DNA of 64,000 bases from Castanea sativa. Lineage: Eukaryota; Streptophyta; Magnoliopsida; Fagales; Fagaceae. Shown piece by piece: positions 1 to 11,947 of this stretch. Numbering within the stretch: position 1 is the first letter of the stretch; each line of letters opens with the position of its first letter. The position numbers were made by a program, and so were the translations under genes. The DNA lies in the NCBI RefSeq assembly GCF_040712315.1, contig NC_134017.1, positions 57,596,636 through 57,660,635 of the forward strand. Direction: 5' to 3'. A model generated the notes under the pieces. That model ran no database searches. It saw only the letters and a list, made by a program, of their open reading frames with translations, and was not told the origin of the DNA.

Positions 1-854
1 GAGACAAAAGACTTTATTTTATCTTACCCTCTTGAATGTGGCTTATGTGTTAACTGAGAAAAAAACCAAAGAAAAAGAAATCTGAACAATTGACTGAAGA
101 AGATCTTTCTCAACATGAAAAAGATGTTAAGAAATGGGATAAGGATCATCTTTACTGTAGAAATTATTTACTTAATTGTCTTTCTGATGATTTGTATGAT
201 TTTTATGATCAAGCTTACAAATCAGCTAAAAAGATATAGAAGGCATTGAATCAAAAATATGATAGAAAGGAAGCTGGATCCAAGAAATATGCATGTAGCC
301 GATTTTTCAGATTTCAAATGGTTGAAGGCAAGTCTATGGTGGAAAAATCCTATGAACTCCAAATGATTGCACAAGATGTTCGATCTGAAGGCATTTGTGT
401 AGATGAACAAATGCAAGTTTCAGCCATCATTGACAAGCTGCCTGAATCTTAGAAGGAGTTTGCCAAAGTTTTGGGACACACGCAAAATGAACTCTCCATT
501 AAATCCCTTATCACCTGTTTGAGAGTGGAGGAAGAGGCAAGAAACCAAGACAAAATTGTTGAACTTCATGGAGCAAATGGTCCTAAGGTAAATTTTATCT
601 CTTCAAATGAAAACATGCCAAAAGCCAGTGCAAAAAATAATGACTATGTAAGGCCTAAGAAAAGAAACTTCAAACGTAGGCCAAATGGAAATTAGCCTCA
701 ACATAAGACCCATTCTAATCAAAGAAAGAACCAAGCACACCATCCTAAGCATGCTCCAAATAATGGCAACCACACTAATAATAGCAATTATGCATGTTTT
801 GTATGTGGAAAGCCTAGACATTCAGCTAGAAATTGTCGTAGTCAATGTCATTGA
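1..854 (+). pseudogene. copia gag relic (UBN2-type with zinc knuckle)
   Basis: Capsid-like gag of the copia element, read in one frame from the window edge to a TGA at 852-854. A UBN2/DUF4219-type region (motifs such as [14 protein letters not shown] and IDKLPES) is followed by a basic linker and a CX2CX4HX4C zinc knuckle (CFVCGKPRHSARNC, 795-836), which would bind the element RNA. In-frame TAG codons occur at 237-239 and 450-452, where related gags have Trp, and at 693-695. These fit G-to-A or C-to-T transitions. The frame then shifts before the protease. The N-terminus is outside the window. Confidence 0.88.
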
Positions 855-3800
855 AGAGCCTCTTGTGGCTATGGTTACCGAGATTAATATTCTCGAAGGC
901 TTAGGAGGGTGGTGGATTGATTCTAGGGCAACCAGACATGTTTGTTATGATAAAAACTAGTTCAAGACCTACACCATCTTGGATGAGAAAAAGAAAATTA
1001 TGCTTGGTGATTCTCATACCATTGACGTTGTGGGTATTGGAGAGGTGCTTCTCAAATTTACTTCTGGGAGAGAAGTCACTCTCAAAGATGTCTTTCATGT
1101 TCCTAACATTAGAAAAAATCTAGTTTCTAGTTTTTTGTTGAATAAGGCTGGTTTCAAACAAGTCTTTGATGCTGATCAATATGTACTCTCTAAAAAGGGA
1201 ATGTTTGTTGGCAAAGGCTATGCTTGTGATGACATGTTCAAACTTAATGTTGAGATGAATGAAAATTCAAGTTTTGCTTATATTGTTTCTTGTGTGAATG
1301 TTTGGCATGGTAGATTATGTCATATCAATAATAAATATATGAAAAATATGAGTGGTTTAGGTTTAATTCCTAAACTTGAAAATGAACTTGAAAAATGTGA
1401 AATTTGTAGCATGGCTAAAATTACTCAAAAGCCTCATAAATCAATTGAAAGAAATAATGAATTAATAGAGCTTATCCATAGTGATATTTGTGAATTTGAA
1501 GGACACTTGACACGTGGAGGTAATCGGTATTTTATAACCTTTATAGATGATTTTTCAAAATGTTCATATGTTTATCTTATGAAAAATAAAAGTGATGCTT
1601 TTGAAAAATTATCAATTTTCTTAAAAGAAGTTGAGAATACTTTTGATAAAAAGGTTAAAAGGTTTAAAACTAATAGACGAAAAGAATATGATACTCTTGG
1701 TCTTAATAATTATATTCAATCTCTTGGTGTTGTTCATGAGACTACTGCCCCTTATTCTCCATCTTCAAATGGAGTAGCTGAACGTAAAAATAGGACTCTT
1801 ATAAATTTAACTAATGCTATGCTTGTTAGTTCTGAGGCTCCTAAATATTTTTGGGGTGAAGTTGTTTTAACTGCAAATTTTGTTTTGAATAGAGTACCTC
1901 ATAAAAAGACTTTTTTAACTCCTTTTGAACTATGGAAAAAATATAAACCAAATCTGAATTTTTTCAAAGTTTGGGGTTGCTTAGCATATGTGAGACTACC
2001 TGACCCTAAAAGACCTAAACTTGGGATAAAGGCTTCTACATGTGTATTTTTAGGTTATTCTTTAAATAGCACAACTTATAGATTTTTTGAAATTGATAAT
2101 AATACAATAATTAAATCTAGAGATGCAATTTTTCATGAAAATAAATTTCCATTTAAATATAAAAATAGTGGGGGTCTTGAACAACAAGAGAATTTTGAAT
2201 GTTCAACATCTAAGTCAAAAGATGTTAAAGAATATGAGTTTGAACCTAGGAGGAGTAAAAGACCTAGAATTGAAAAGGTTTTTGGTCCTAAATATTATGT
2301 GTAGAATTTACAAGGTGACCCTACTTCCTTAGAGGAAGCTTTATCTTCTCCCGATTCAGGTTTTTGGAAAGAAACCATCAATGATGAGATGGATTCTATT
2401 ATCTCTAATAATACTTGGAAACATGTAGATTTACCTCCAAGCTGTAAAACAATTGGATGTAAATGGGTACTTAGAAGAAAATTAAAACCTGATGGATCTA
2501 TTGAAAAATTCAAAGCAAGGCTTGTAGCTAAAGGCTTTAAACAAAAAAAAGATATTGATTTTTTCGATACTTTTTCTCCTGTTACTAAAGTTACGTCTAT
2601 TAGATTATTGATTGCTATAGCATCTATTCATAATTTGATGATACATCAAATGGATGTAAAGACGACATTTCTAAATGGAGATTTAGAAGAAGAAATCTAC
2701 ATGGACCAACCAGAAGGTTTTACAATGCTAGGTAATGAGCATAACGTATGTAAATTATTAAAATCTCTATATGGTTTAAAACAAGCACCTAGACAATGGC
2801 ATGAGAAATTTGATCAATGTTTGCTTTTTAATGGTTTTAAAACAAATGAAAGTGACAAATGTATATATTATAAAAGTTTTGATGATGCTCATGTTATAAT
2901 TTGTTTATATGTTGATGATCTTCTAATTGTTGGTCTTAATATGGATATTATAAATGCTGCCAAAATGCTTCTTAAAAATAACTTTGATATGAAAGATTTA
3001 GGAGAAGCTAATGTGATTCTTGGCATGAAAATTTATAGAACTTCAAATGGCATATTTATAGATCAATCTCACTATATAGAAAAAATTTTGAAAAAATATA
3101 ATTACTTTGATTGTAAACCTGCAAGTATTCCTTTTGACTCTAGTGTGCATCTTTTTCCTACTAAAGATGAATATGATATTTACAATCAAAAGGAATATGC
3201 TAGTATTATTGGAAGTCTTAGATATGCTACTGATTGTACTAGACTTGATATTGCTTATGCCGTAGGAGTTCTAGCAAGATTTACTAGCAAACCTAATTTT
3301 GAGCATTGGAATGCCATGACTCAATTAATGAGATATTTAAAAAGAACTGCGCACTATGGTTTGCTATATCAAAGATATCCTGCTATTCTTGAAGGATATA
3401 GTGATGCTAGTTGGAACACTTTATCAGGTGATTCTTTGTCTACCATTGGCTATGTATTTACTATAGGTGGTGGAGCAATAAGTTGGAAATCTAAAAAACA
3501 ACAGATTATTGCTAAATCCACCATGGAGGCAGAATTAATTGCCTTATCTTCAGCTAGTGAAGAAGCAGGTTGGTTACGAGATTTATTATTTGAAATTCCC
3601 ATGTGGGAGAAACCTATTTCACCTGTCTTAATTCATTGTGATAGTACTGCCACTATTGGTAGAGTGCGCAATAAATACTATAATGTTAAATCTAGATCTA
3701 TTAGAAGAAAACACAGTATTGTGAGATCATACATAAACAATGGTACCATAAATGTTGATTATATTAGTACAAATGATAATATTGCGGATCCATTAACTAA

Positions 3801-3870
3801 AGCTATAGCTAGAGAAAAGATCCGGATAGCATCGAGGGGGATGGGACTTAAGCCCAAAGAAGAATAAACT
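855..3870 (+). pseudogene. copia pol relic (protease, integrase, RT, RNase H)
   Basis: One frame runs from the protease (WWIDSRATRHVC near 910-945; family consensus D-S-G, here D-S-R) to the RNase H end at 3867, broken by TAG at 958-960 and 2302-2304. Integrase follows: an H/C finger ending CEICSMAK, then a core with HSDIC and GVAERKNR. The second catalytic Asp (consensus SDRGGEY) reads TNRRKEY, so D is replaced by N. The RT is well preserved, with IHQMDVKTTFLNGDLEEEIY and the YVDD box at 2908-2919. RNase H shows SDASW, STMEAELIALS and HCDSTA. The RT/RNase H half (2389-3867) is uninterrupted, but integrase would be inactive. Confidence 0.93.
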
Positions 3871-4481
3871 ACCTATGAGGATACCCTACCTATGGACTGG
3901 AGATCCCAAGAACTAGGTTCAAAGGGAAAAACTAATCATAGAGTAGTTTGATTAACATGCACTAAATATATGTATGAGTAATAATACTCATCTCACTCCC
4001 TATGGTGTGCATGCATGTATCTTGTAATGTTATATAGGATGAGTTTTTATTTTTATTTTTTAAAAACTCTTAATGTGGACTATAGCTCTTATGAGTGGGA
4101 TGTTAGAGTTACAAGAACATCCTTGATAGCCACACCTAAGTGAGTATGGAAGTGAGGCTGCTTCCTTTGAGAATGGGGCTAGTTCTCTAAATAGCTCATG
4201 AATGCTGTGATAAAGCAGAAGGCCGTAATGTGCTGGCTTAAAAGCTTGTAGTAGAGTATTGGAATATTATATGTGTGATGTAATGTTTTGTATTCATAGA
4301 AAAAGTTATAGTTCAAGACTTAGATCACTATTAACTTTGGAACAATGTTGCTGAAACACTAAATGAGGGTTCAAGCCATTGGCACTCTCATTATGCATAA
4401 TGTTCTACTTAACCCAGAAAAAAATTGTTCTTTTATATATATATTTACCTATTTATTTTTTTATAAAAATAAGTGGGGGAT
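3871..4481 (+). other. copia 3' spacer and polypurine tract
   Basis: About 600 bases without a gene between the end of pol and the 3' LTR. I see no conserved reading frame. The spacer ends in AAGTGGGGGA (4471-4480), the usual plus-strand primer tract directly before a copia LTR. Confidence 0.7.
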
Positions 4482-4860
4482 TGTTGGATATTTTTTATAA
4501 AAAATATCATATTTATTTTAATACTCATTTATGTGAATTGAGGAAATCAATTATCCCTTAATGTCAGATACGTTAATTGCTAAATTTTGAAAATTCAAAT
4601 ATAATTCAAAATTTGAATAATTATTGTCAATGGTTTTAATTAGGAAATCTCTGAAAATTAATGTGAATTTTAATACCATATATTGTCAGCTTTTAGTGTA
4701 CTTTCCATTCTAAACGTTTTGTATTCAAACGTTCTTATTTAAATATGACATAATAACATTATATATGCAAGAATCTTCAGCACTTAAATGTACAGCTATT
4801 GCTAAATTATTTTATATTACAATAATTTACCATATATACACAAATGTTTACTATTTGGTT
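4482..4860 (+). repeat. copia 3' LTR (start clear, end uncertain)
   Basis: Begins TGTTGGATAT right after the purine tract. A near-terminal palindrome GATATTTTTT/AAAAAATATC spans 4486-4507. No 5' LTR is in view for comparison, so the right border is a guess and no target duplication can be tested. Confidence 0.5.
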
Positions 4861-5122
4861 TAATGGAAAGTGATCAAACAACTAGCAATTTTTTTTTTTT
4901 TGTTGAGAGTAAATGGAAATATTAGCTAGCAATGTTTGTAACATAAATTCAGAAAGAAGACTTTTGAAAAGTTATTGTAATAATGGGTCATTAAATGCTT
5001 GGCTTTATGATCCTTCCGTTTTTGTTTTTTTGTTCTCAACATACTGACTCATTTAAAAGTTAAAAAAAAAAAGAGATAGCAAACATTTTATTTCTTGGCT
5101 AAGGACAAGCACATGTATGGCC

Positions 5123-5125
<3 letters not shown>

Positions 5126-5203
<78 letters not shown>
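5126..5203. repeat. (TA)n(GA)n microsatellite with terminal G run
   Basis: About 13 TA repeats pass directly into about 20 GA repeats and then a run of about ten G. The motif switch resembles the one inside the LTR at 11.6-11.8 kb. Confidence 0.95.
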
Positions 5204-5968
5204 AAAGTTTAATAGATATACACATTTTATTTTTTGAATTACAAAGCTGCAAACTTTTCAAGAACAATTTTTTTTCCCGTTAAACACTTCTCATCTATTG
5301 CTTCTTACTACTCACAAAAATATTCTATGTTTTTACAAAATTTTCTGGGAAAAGAAAATACTATAGAGAGCTTATATCCTATGAGCAGTGTAGGCTCGCA
5401 AGGATAATCAGCAAAGGTGGTTGGGCTGTTGTATCCTGGGGATAACGTGCAGAAACTATTTGTCTAACTACATCGGATATACCGTAGACAGCACGATTTG
5501 TCTCAAGACAGTGACTTGGTCCACGCCTCATCTTCGCCACCTCTTTTGGTAAAATCAAATTGTGCAATTTTCAAGGAAAATTCAAGTATTATCTCTCCTT
5601 TATTTCCAACAAGTTTTAATATGAATCGAGTTTGTAATTTGTATTAGGTGGAAAAACAAAAAGATTTATAATTATTTATATAACTATTGTTGATGTGGAA
5701 AATTGTGGGAGTTTCAAAAGATTCGGTTATATATATAGACTAGCTTTTCATAATTAAATTTATAAAAAATAGATATGCATTGAGTTGTAAGTATACTAGT
5801 CTATAATTATTTTGAGATGTGGTATAATGTATAATTTACTTTATAAAGTTTAATTGTAGATAATTTGTTATCCTAAAAATTAAACAAATTTTAAAAGTAA
5901 TTTCTATCTCTTTATTTTAAAAAAATATATAAATTTATCATTTTTGTTGTTTTTTTTTTATTGATATT
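5204..5968. other. gene-poor interval with a small GC-richer island
   Basis: Mostly AT-rich. Between 5379 and 5567 a minus-strand open frame of 62 codons lies in a patch richer in GC than its surroundings. The product has no motif I recognise, so it is not called a gene. Confidence 0.4.
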
Positions 5969-5973
5969 ATTCT

Positions 5974-6781
5974 TGTAAGTGCACAATTTGTACCCAATCC
6001 AATCACTAGATGGATTTAGGCCCAAAGAGTCTTATACAATAAAATTTGTAGAGTTTGGGCTTGAAACTTAGACTATGGATATTGGATAAAGAGAAAAAAC
6101 AAGCTAGATTGCCATTATCTACGTATTCAATAGATGAAGATGGCAGAGAAACTCTCCTCGGACGTAAGCCGAGGACCACTTGTATTACCTTTCTTTCTTT
6201 CAGAAAATATATTGCAATTACAGTTCAAGTATTCAACCTTTTCTCTCTCTTTTTCTTCTTCTTTTCTCCCCCCTTTTTTCTACCTCTCTTGTTCTCTTAT
6301 ATTCCTCTTATTCTTCTTTTCTTCTTCCACGTGTAACACATATTTTCCAATTAGATACTTGTCCCATCCAGCACCTTCTTGAAATCTTCAAACGCTAGCC
6401 GGAAGGCTGAACATTATTGTTCAGAGGTCATTTCTCCATTAATGTGGACAGGGAGGTAGGTGCAGGGTCTTTAATGCGGTGGTAGCAGCCGTTTCTCCTC
6501 TGATATTTCTTATACGTTCTTCCTTCCAATAACTGTGTGGATTACGCCTTTATCCAACAGATCTTCTGGAACTCTCTCTCTAAACACCTTGGCATGTCCT
6601 ATGACCTTTACTTGACCCATCCGAAGAGATACTCTTCCTTGGACAGATCCTCCAACCCTTTTAGCATGAACTGGCTTGCGGGCCTCAAAGGCTCTGCTTG
6701 GACAGGCTTAGCTTGGACAGGCTTACTCCACCAAATCAGGCCCAAGGCCTAAAGGCATATTTTAATTATTTTACCCCCACA
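5974..6781. mobile_element. solo LTR with 5-bp target duplication
   Basis: An 808-bp block starting TGTAAGTGCA and ending CCCCCACA, flanked exactly by ATTCT at 5969-5973 and 6782-6786. TG...CA ends plus a perfect 5-bp duplication are diagnostic of an LTR. No internal retroelement sequence is present, so this is what remains after LTR-LTR recombination. The pyrimidine-rich open frames inside (6055-6398) are compositional. The superfamily cannot be told from the LTR alone. Confidence 0.9.
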
Positions 6782-6786
6782 ATTCT

Positions 6787-7062
6787 TTTTTGAAGTGATC
6801 CATATTCTTCTAACAATTGTTATTATGTATTATATTTTCCTAATTTTTTGGGTACAACTAAAATTTTTAAGTTTCAAATTTATTATTCACTTAAAGAGAT
6901 TATCATGATAATCAAAACTTATCTCACACAATTACAATTGATATTACTCAGATAATTGATAGGCAAATACAAATACAGGGGGATGATGTGACACAATGAG
7001 AGAGTTGGAATATTAAAACACAATTTCTCAATAGTAGAGAAAATCAAACAAATTGAAAAATG
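6787..7062. other. AT-rich spacer
   Basis: No open frame, repeat border or RNA gene that I can support. Confidence 0.5.
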
Positions 7063-8023
7063 TGTTGTACAAATATAATTTTGTATTAATCAAGTAGTAA
7101 GTACAATCTCTGTTTTGACTATTTTACAAAAAGTTCTCCTCTAATTCTATCTTCTATCTTGACTTGAACGCGAAATCTCCTTGGCTTTGGTTGGAAGATA
7201 GATCGAACAATTTTTACAATGAATCTCAACTTTGATCTTGTTAGAGATTTTTTGTTCTTCAAGTCCTTCAAATGTTCTTCAAGTTCTTCAAAGATTCTTG
7301 ACTGAAATTCTTCAGTACTTTAGAGGCTTGATCCATTGAACTTCAATGATTTAGAACTTTTGAAGTTTGTGGTGGCTCTTGAGCTTGATTCCAATAGAAC
7401 TTCAAGTCTTGAAAGAATGATTCAAGTGAAATTCTTTGAATGTTCTTAACTTCAAGTCTTGGAAGAATGATTCAAGTGAAATTCTTTGAATGTTCTTTGT
7501 TCGTTCTTGAGGCAGAATTTCTCCAGAGTTTTGGCTTCTTGAAAACTTCGTGTTGAAAATGAGAGGGGATGTCATCTATTTATAGTGGTTTCAGAGGATA
7601 AGCTTCACTTTGAATTGATATGCTTGAAAATATGTAGTAGACTCTTGATTGGCCCAAATTCTTCTTAGAGATAATTATCTCTATTTATCTATTTTGATAA
7701 AGATAATAATCAACAAAGATAAATCATTATCTCTATTTAATTTATTTATTTTAATAAAGATAATTATCCGTCAATTTTGAATAGAAAATTTATCTTTATT
7801 TTTATTTTATTTATTTTAATAAAGATAATTATTGATAAATTTTGAATAGGAAATTTATTTTTATCTTGTGTGTCAAATGACATGTGGCAAATTTTGATAT
7901 GCCAATGTGATGTCAATTTGAATGACACATGTCATTAATTAATTTAATGACATATTAATTTAAAATTTGTCACTAAATTTTGATGTGACATTTTATAATT
8001 GACTTAAAATTTTGCCTCCTACA
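7063..8023 (-). mobile_element. LTR-like sequence, minus orientation
   Basis: On the minus strand it begins TGTAGGAGGC (ending at 8023) and can be read to a TGTACAACA end at 7063. A promoter-like CTATAAATAG lies at about 7574-7583 on the minus strand. The first 400 bases carry repeated AATTTATC/AATTATC blocks. Neither a primer-binding site nor a target duplication was found, so it may be a diverged solo LTR or one LTR of a broken element. The left border is uncertain. Confidence 0.55.
7399..7498. repeat. 50-bp tandem duplication inside the LTR-like block
   Basis: The unit AACTTCAAGTCTTG(A/G)AAGAA and what follows, up to TTTGAATGTTCTT, occurs twice head to tail with one clear internal difference. 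Confidence 0.85.
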
Positions 8024-8336
8024 GCTACTCTTCAGTTTCTTGAGCTAGTGGTAGAGGGAAGGGATATCAAAATTCTTGGTGATGGCGTGACTTGTTTGTT
8101 TAGCATTATTTTCTTTTTTTTGAGGAACATACTTTCTTATCGACCAATGTAGTACTCTATATTTTGACAAGAGTTTTACTTAAGTTCTTATAATTGAATG
8201 AGGTATCTGACCTTTAACCATTTTATCATGATTCCTAATATTAATTAGTTTTGAATTGATTCTTAAAAAAAAAAAAGTTCTCTTGGACTTTTTTTTTTAG
8301 CGCATCTTGATATGCTTATGAAACTCAAGATCTTTT
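8024..8336. other. spacer
   Basis: AT-rich with A and T runs. No gene or repeat border that I can support. Confidence 0.45.
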
Positions 8337-8344
8337 GATTTTAT

Positions 8345-8508
8345 CATGGTTTTAAAAACTGGACTGGAGACAAAACCAATTTTGCCTGTGGTTCTCGGTT
8401 CAACTTGGTTTTTGACTGGTTTTAGCCGGTTTTTCCAGATTAGACTAGTGGCCAATTCCTTGTTCAACTAGTTGGACTGACTAGTCCGATTCGGTTTTTA
8501 AAACCATG
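8345..8508. mobile_element. hAT-type MITE (164 bp)
   Basis: Terminal inverted repeats CATGGTTTTAAAAAC at the left and GTTTTTAAAACCATG at the right are flanked by an exact 8-bp duplication GATTTTAT at 8337-8344 and 8509-8516. CA...TG ends and 8-bp duplications are typical of the hAT superfamily. It is far too short to encode a transposase. Imperfect GGTT/AACC repeats inside suggest it can fold back. Confidence 0.88.
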
Positions 8509-8728
8509 GATTTTATAATTGAAAAAATTTTAAAGGCCGGAGGTGCTACTTAACTAATACATTTACCTTCCTCAAAAAAAAAAAAAAACTAATACATTTA
8601 CAAACTTGCCAAATTCTAAAATCTTATTTTGCAACAAATATTCTCAAGTCCTTCCATTGACGCTTAAGTCAATTGAGAAAATTCAAACCCAAATTAGCAT
8701 GCAGTGACTTCAACAACTTTTTTCTCAA

Positions 8729-9619
8729 TTGATTGAACCGCCAATGAAAGGTGTTTCAAAGTTATTCAGAACGTCTGGGAAGAGAGCAAAACCGTCTTTA
8801 GATCTTCCTGAGGGATTATGCGGTCAATATTCACTGGCCGAGATGAAGATTGCTACCAATAACTTCAATGATAAATTACTAGTTGGTGAGGGGGATTTTG
8901 GCAGGGTATATAAGGGGTCTATTGATGACTGTACCAGAATCGTTGCAATTAAGTGGTTGAAATTCAAGCTGGGACAGGGTCTCGTTTTCGAGGACTTAAG
9001 GATCCAGGTGGTGTTGCTTTGCCAGCTACACCACCCTATCCTCGTCCCTCCATTGAATATTGTATTGCTGAAGGCGAGAATATCTTAGTCTACGACTCCA
9101 GATTCGCATTGGAGTGGCGCTTGCACTGCACTACCTTCACATTGCTGTCAAGCAAACTATTATCCACGGTGATGTGAAGCCGGCCGACGTTCTGTTGGAT
9201 GAGAATTGGGAGTTCAAGTTGTCAGATTTCAAGTCATCCAAGATGGTTATCCTTGGGTTTGTCAGTGGTTTATTTTCGAAATCACCAAGGAAAATTGGGA
9301 AAACCAGGATATTATGATTCTCAGTACTTTGAGATATCTGAATCCCATATATCGCATTACCTGTGGGCTGACCGACGTCTACTATTTTGGTGTGGCACTG
9401 TTTGAATTACTCTGTGCTAGAAAAGCAATAGGCATCAGATCGTTAAAGCATCAGTGGCCTCTAGCTAGTTGGGACAAAAAATGCAAACGAGAAGAGACCA
9501 TGAATAAAATAATTGATCTATATCTAATGGGAAAGATAGCTTCAGAGTGTTTCAACATATACATGGACATTGCAACTTCTTGTGTGCAAAATAAGCGAAA
9601 GGATTGTCGCGATGAATGA
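8729..9619 (+). pseudogene. receptor-like kinase relic (FERONIA/CrRLK1L-like)
   Basis: Pieces of a plant receptor-kinase domain in three frames. The N-terminal lobe has the juxtamembrane FSLAEMKIATNNF-type block (here YSLAEMKIATNNF), a glycine loop VGEGDFGRVYKG and VAIKWLK with the ATP-binding Lys. After a frame change, ILVYD is followed immediately by the ALHYLH block, so the segment normally between them is deleted. The catalytic loop reads HGDVKPADVLL and the metal-binding DFG reads DFK. A C-terminal DVYYFGVALFELLCARKAI block lies in another frame (to 9619). The frameshifts, deletion and lost DFG glycine make an active kinase implausible. The relationship to the FERONIA-like subfamily rests on the juxtamembrane and DVYYFGV wording and is moderate. 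Confidence 0.82.
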
Positions 9620-9680
9620 AATGTATGTAGGCCTTGAACATGCACTTCTTTTTTGTTGTTGTTGATAATCTGCAATAGCA

Positions 9681-10140
9681 TTAAACCAGATAAGGAGAAC
9701 AAAGAAGGTAATCTGCCCTACAAACAGTCTGTAAAACAGCAGGGAGCTTACCATTATTGAAAAAGGGCTGACATGAGGTTAGAGCAAATTTGGCAGCTTC
9801 ATGTGCTGCTGCGTTGCCTAAGCTCCTAAACCAACTAAACTTAACAGAGATAAAACTAAAAGAAAGACTACGGATATTGCTGATATAGGTGCTGATCAAC
9901 CAGTCTGGTATGGTGTCTTCAGTCGATAAGCAATCAAAACATGCTTCAGCATCACCCTCGAAAATCACATGGGTCCATTTTTCCCGGTTGGCAATCTCAA
10001 CTGCCCATAGCAAGGCAGCTGCTTCGGCTTGGAGGAGGTGACATGAGGATCTGCCTTGAACATGCACTGGAACTGCAGGAGAGCGTAGCTGCTGCCAGCA
10101 AAATGGTGAATATAACTATCCCATATACCTAATGCCACTA
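9681..10140 (-). pseudogene. RNase H-like (RVT_3) fragment
   Basis: The minus-strand frame reads back past 10067 and contains LLQAEAAALLWAVEIANREKW, then VIFEGDAEACFDCLS, then FSWFRSLGNAAAHEAAKFAL. This is the RNase H-like domain found at the end of plant LINE polyproteins and in free-standing plant copies. The motifs (Glu in QAEA, Asp in EGDA, and NAAAHEAA) are in the right order. No RT is seen next to it, so it is a fragment of a LINE or of a derived gene. It lies just past the kinase relic in opposite orientation. Confidence 0.75.
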
Positions 10141-10233
10141 GTTCTTCCTTGACCTTGAGGAATTCCTTTTGAATTCAGATCGTTTGAGGAAATATATTTG
10201 AACACCACCATGCTAAACAACCTATGAGTAATC

Positions 10234-10639
10234 GGGAAAATTACACTTTATTACTCTAAACTATACTCCAGATTACACTTTGCACTTTAAACTTTTCAAA
10301 TACAAGTTTTGCACCCTAAACTATGATCCTTGTTACACTTTGCACTCCAACTTTAAGTTTGCTATTAACTTTGATTAAAAATTATGACATTACATGAAAA
10401 GACCTAGTTACTCATCTTTTCAATCTCTTAAAAAAAAAAGGAGAAATTACACTTTATTATCTTAAACTATACTCTCAATTACATTTTGCATCCTAAACTT
10501 TGGATTTTCATCTAAGTTAACTGCAAACTTGACATCGGGATGTAAAGTGTAATGTAGGGTGCAAAACGTAAATTCGAATATTTTAGGGTGCAAACTGTAA
10601 TGTAGGGTATAGTTTATGATGATAAAGTGTAATTTTCCC
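10234..10639. mobile_element. MITE-like inverted-repeat element
   Basis: A perfect 18-bp terminal inverted repeat GGGAAAATTACACTTTAT (10234-10251 and 10622-10639) continues as an imperfect one including AAACTATAC. A second partial copy of the same end lies at 10441-10500, so the element looks internally duplicated or nested. TAATC occurs next to both ends but not at matching distance, so no clean target duplication can be assigned. No coding sequence. Confidence 0.75.
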
Positions 10640-11316
10640 TGATTAATCGTAAAAAATTAAATTTTCTACAAGAATTTTTATCAAAATTGTATTTTCTTAA
10701 GCTAAGCAGGTTTTGCATTTATTTTATTTTTCGTTAGACCAAGTGTTGGCTTGACTGGGTAGTAGATTAATTTGGAAATATTGTGAGGTAAATTGTTGCT
10801 GCGTCCCTAAATTGTTCTTAGTAAATCATGTTAGTCATCTTTAGGTAAATTTACTGTAAAAAGTGTTTCAGGATCACAAGAGATGATGAATAACTCCTTG
10901 TAATTTACTAATTTGGTTGAGTTGAATGTCTTTAGAATATAACTAGTCGATATTATGCAAGATGTGCAATGCATTTTGATAAATTTTGTATGAAATTATT
11001 TATGACCCATTGACTTCATCGATACCATTATTGTTTGTCACAATTAATCTACAAAGTTTGTTAGTAGAATTAAATTCAAACTAAATACATTGGTGGAAAG
11101 ATCCATGTGACCAACAAATGTCACCACATCACCGTTCACATTGTCACCTACAAACTTGTTGGTTCCTAGGTGTCTTTCTGGTTGATTTATGCTTTACATA
11201 TAGATTCTACAATGTTAATTTCTACCATACACTAAAGTCTCTATCTCCACTATATCAACACCTACAATTTTTATGTTAGTGAAAGTAGATTTTCTTTAGT
11301 TTTCGAATTGACATAA
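10640..11316. other. gene-free interval
   Basis: AT-rich sequence with no frame, repeat border or RNA gene that I can support. Confidence 0.45.
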
Positions 11317-11321
11317 GAGAT

Positions 11322-11871
<550 letters not shown>

Positions 11872-11947
11872 AATCTCCACCTTGGCTTGAATTGATCAAG
11901 ATACACTAGCAAACTCCTCCATTTTCTTCACCTTAACCCTTAGGGGC

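Larger units (their letters stand above)
1..4860 (+). mobile_element. Ty1/copia retrotransposon, 5' end outside window
   Basis: Order of parts on the plus strand is gag, protease, integrase, reverse transcriptase, RNase H, which is the copia order. A long spacer, a purine tract (4471-4480) and the start of a 3' LTR (TGTTGGATAT at 4482) follow. The 5' LTR and primer site lie left of the window. Premature stops and at least one frameshift make it non-autonomous. The right end is approximate because no second LTR is available to define it. Confidence 0.9.

Noticed and set aside
6055..6398. Three overlapping open frames rich in Ser, Phe and Leu
   Set aside because: They come from a CT-rich tract inside a solo LTR with clear ends and target duplication; low-complexity translation, no start context or homologue.
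7063..8023. Calling a solo LTR with target duplication
   Set aside because: No matching 5-bp flanks at any plausible pair of ends; kept only as LTR-like.
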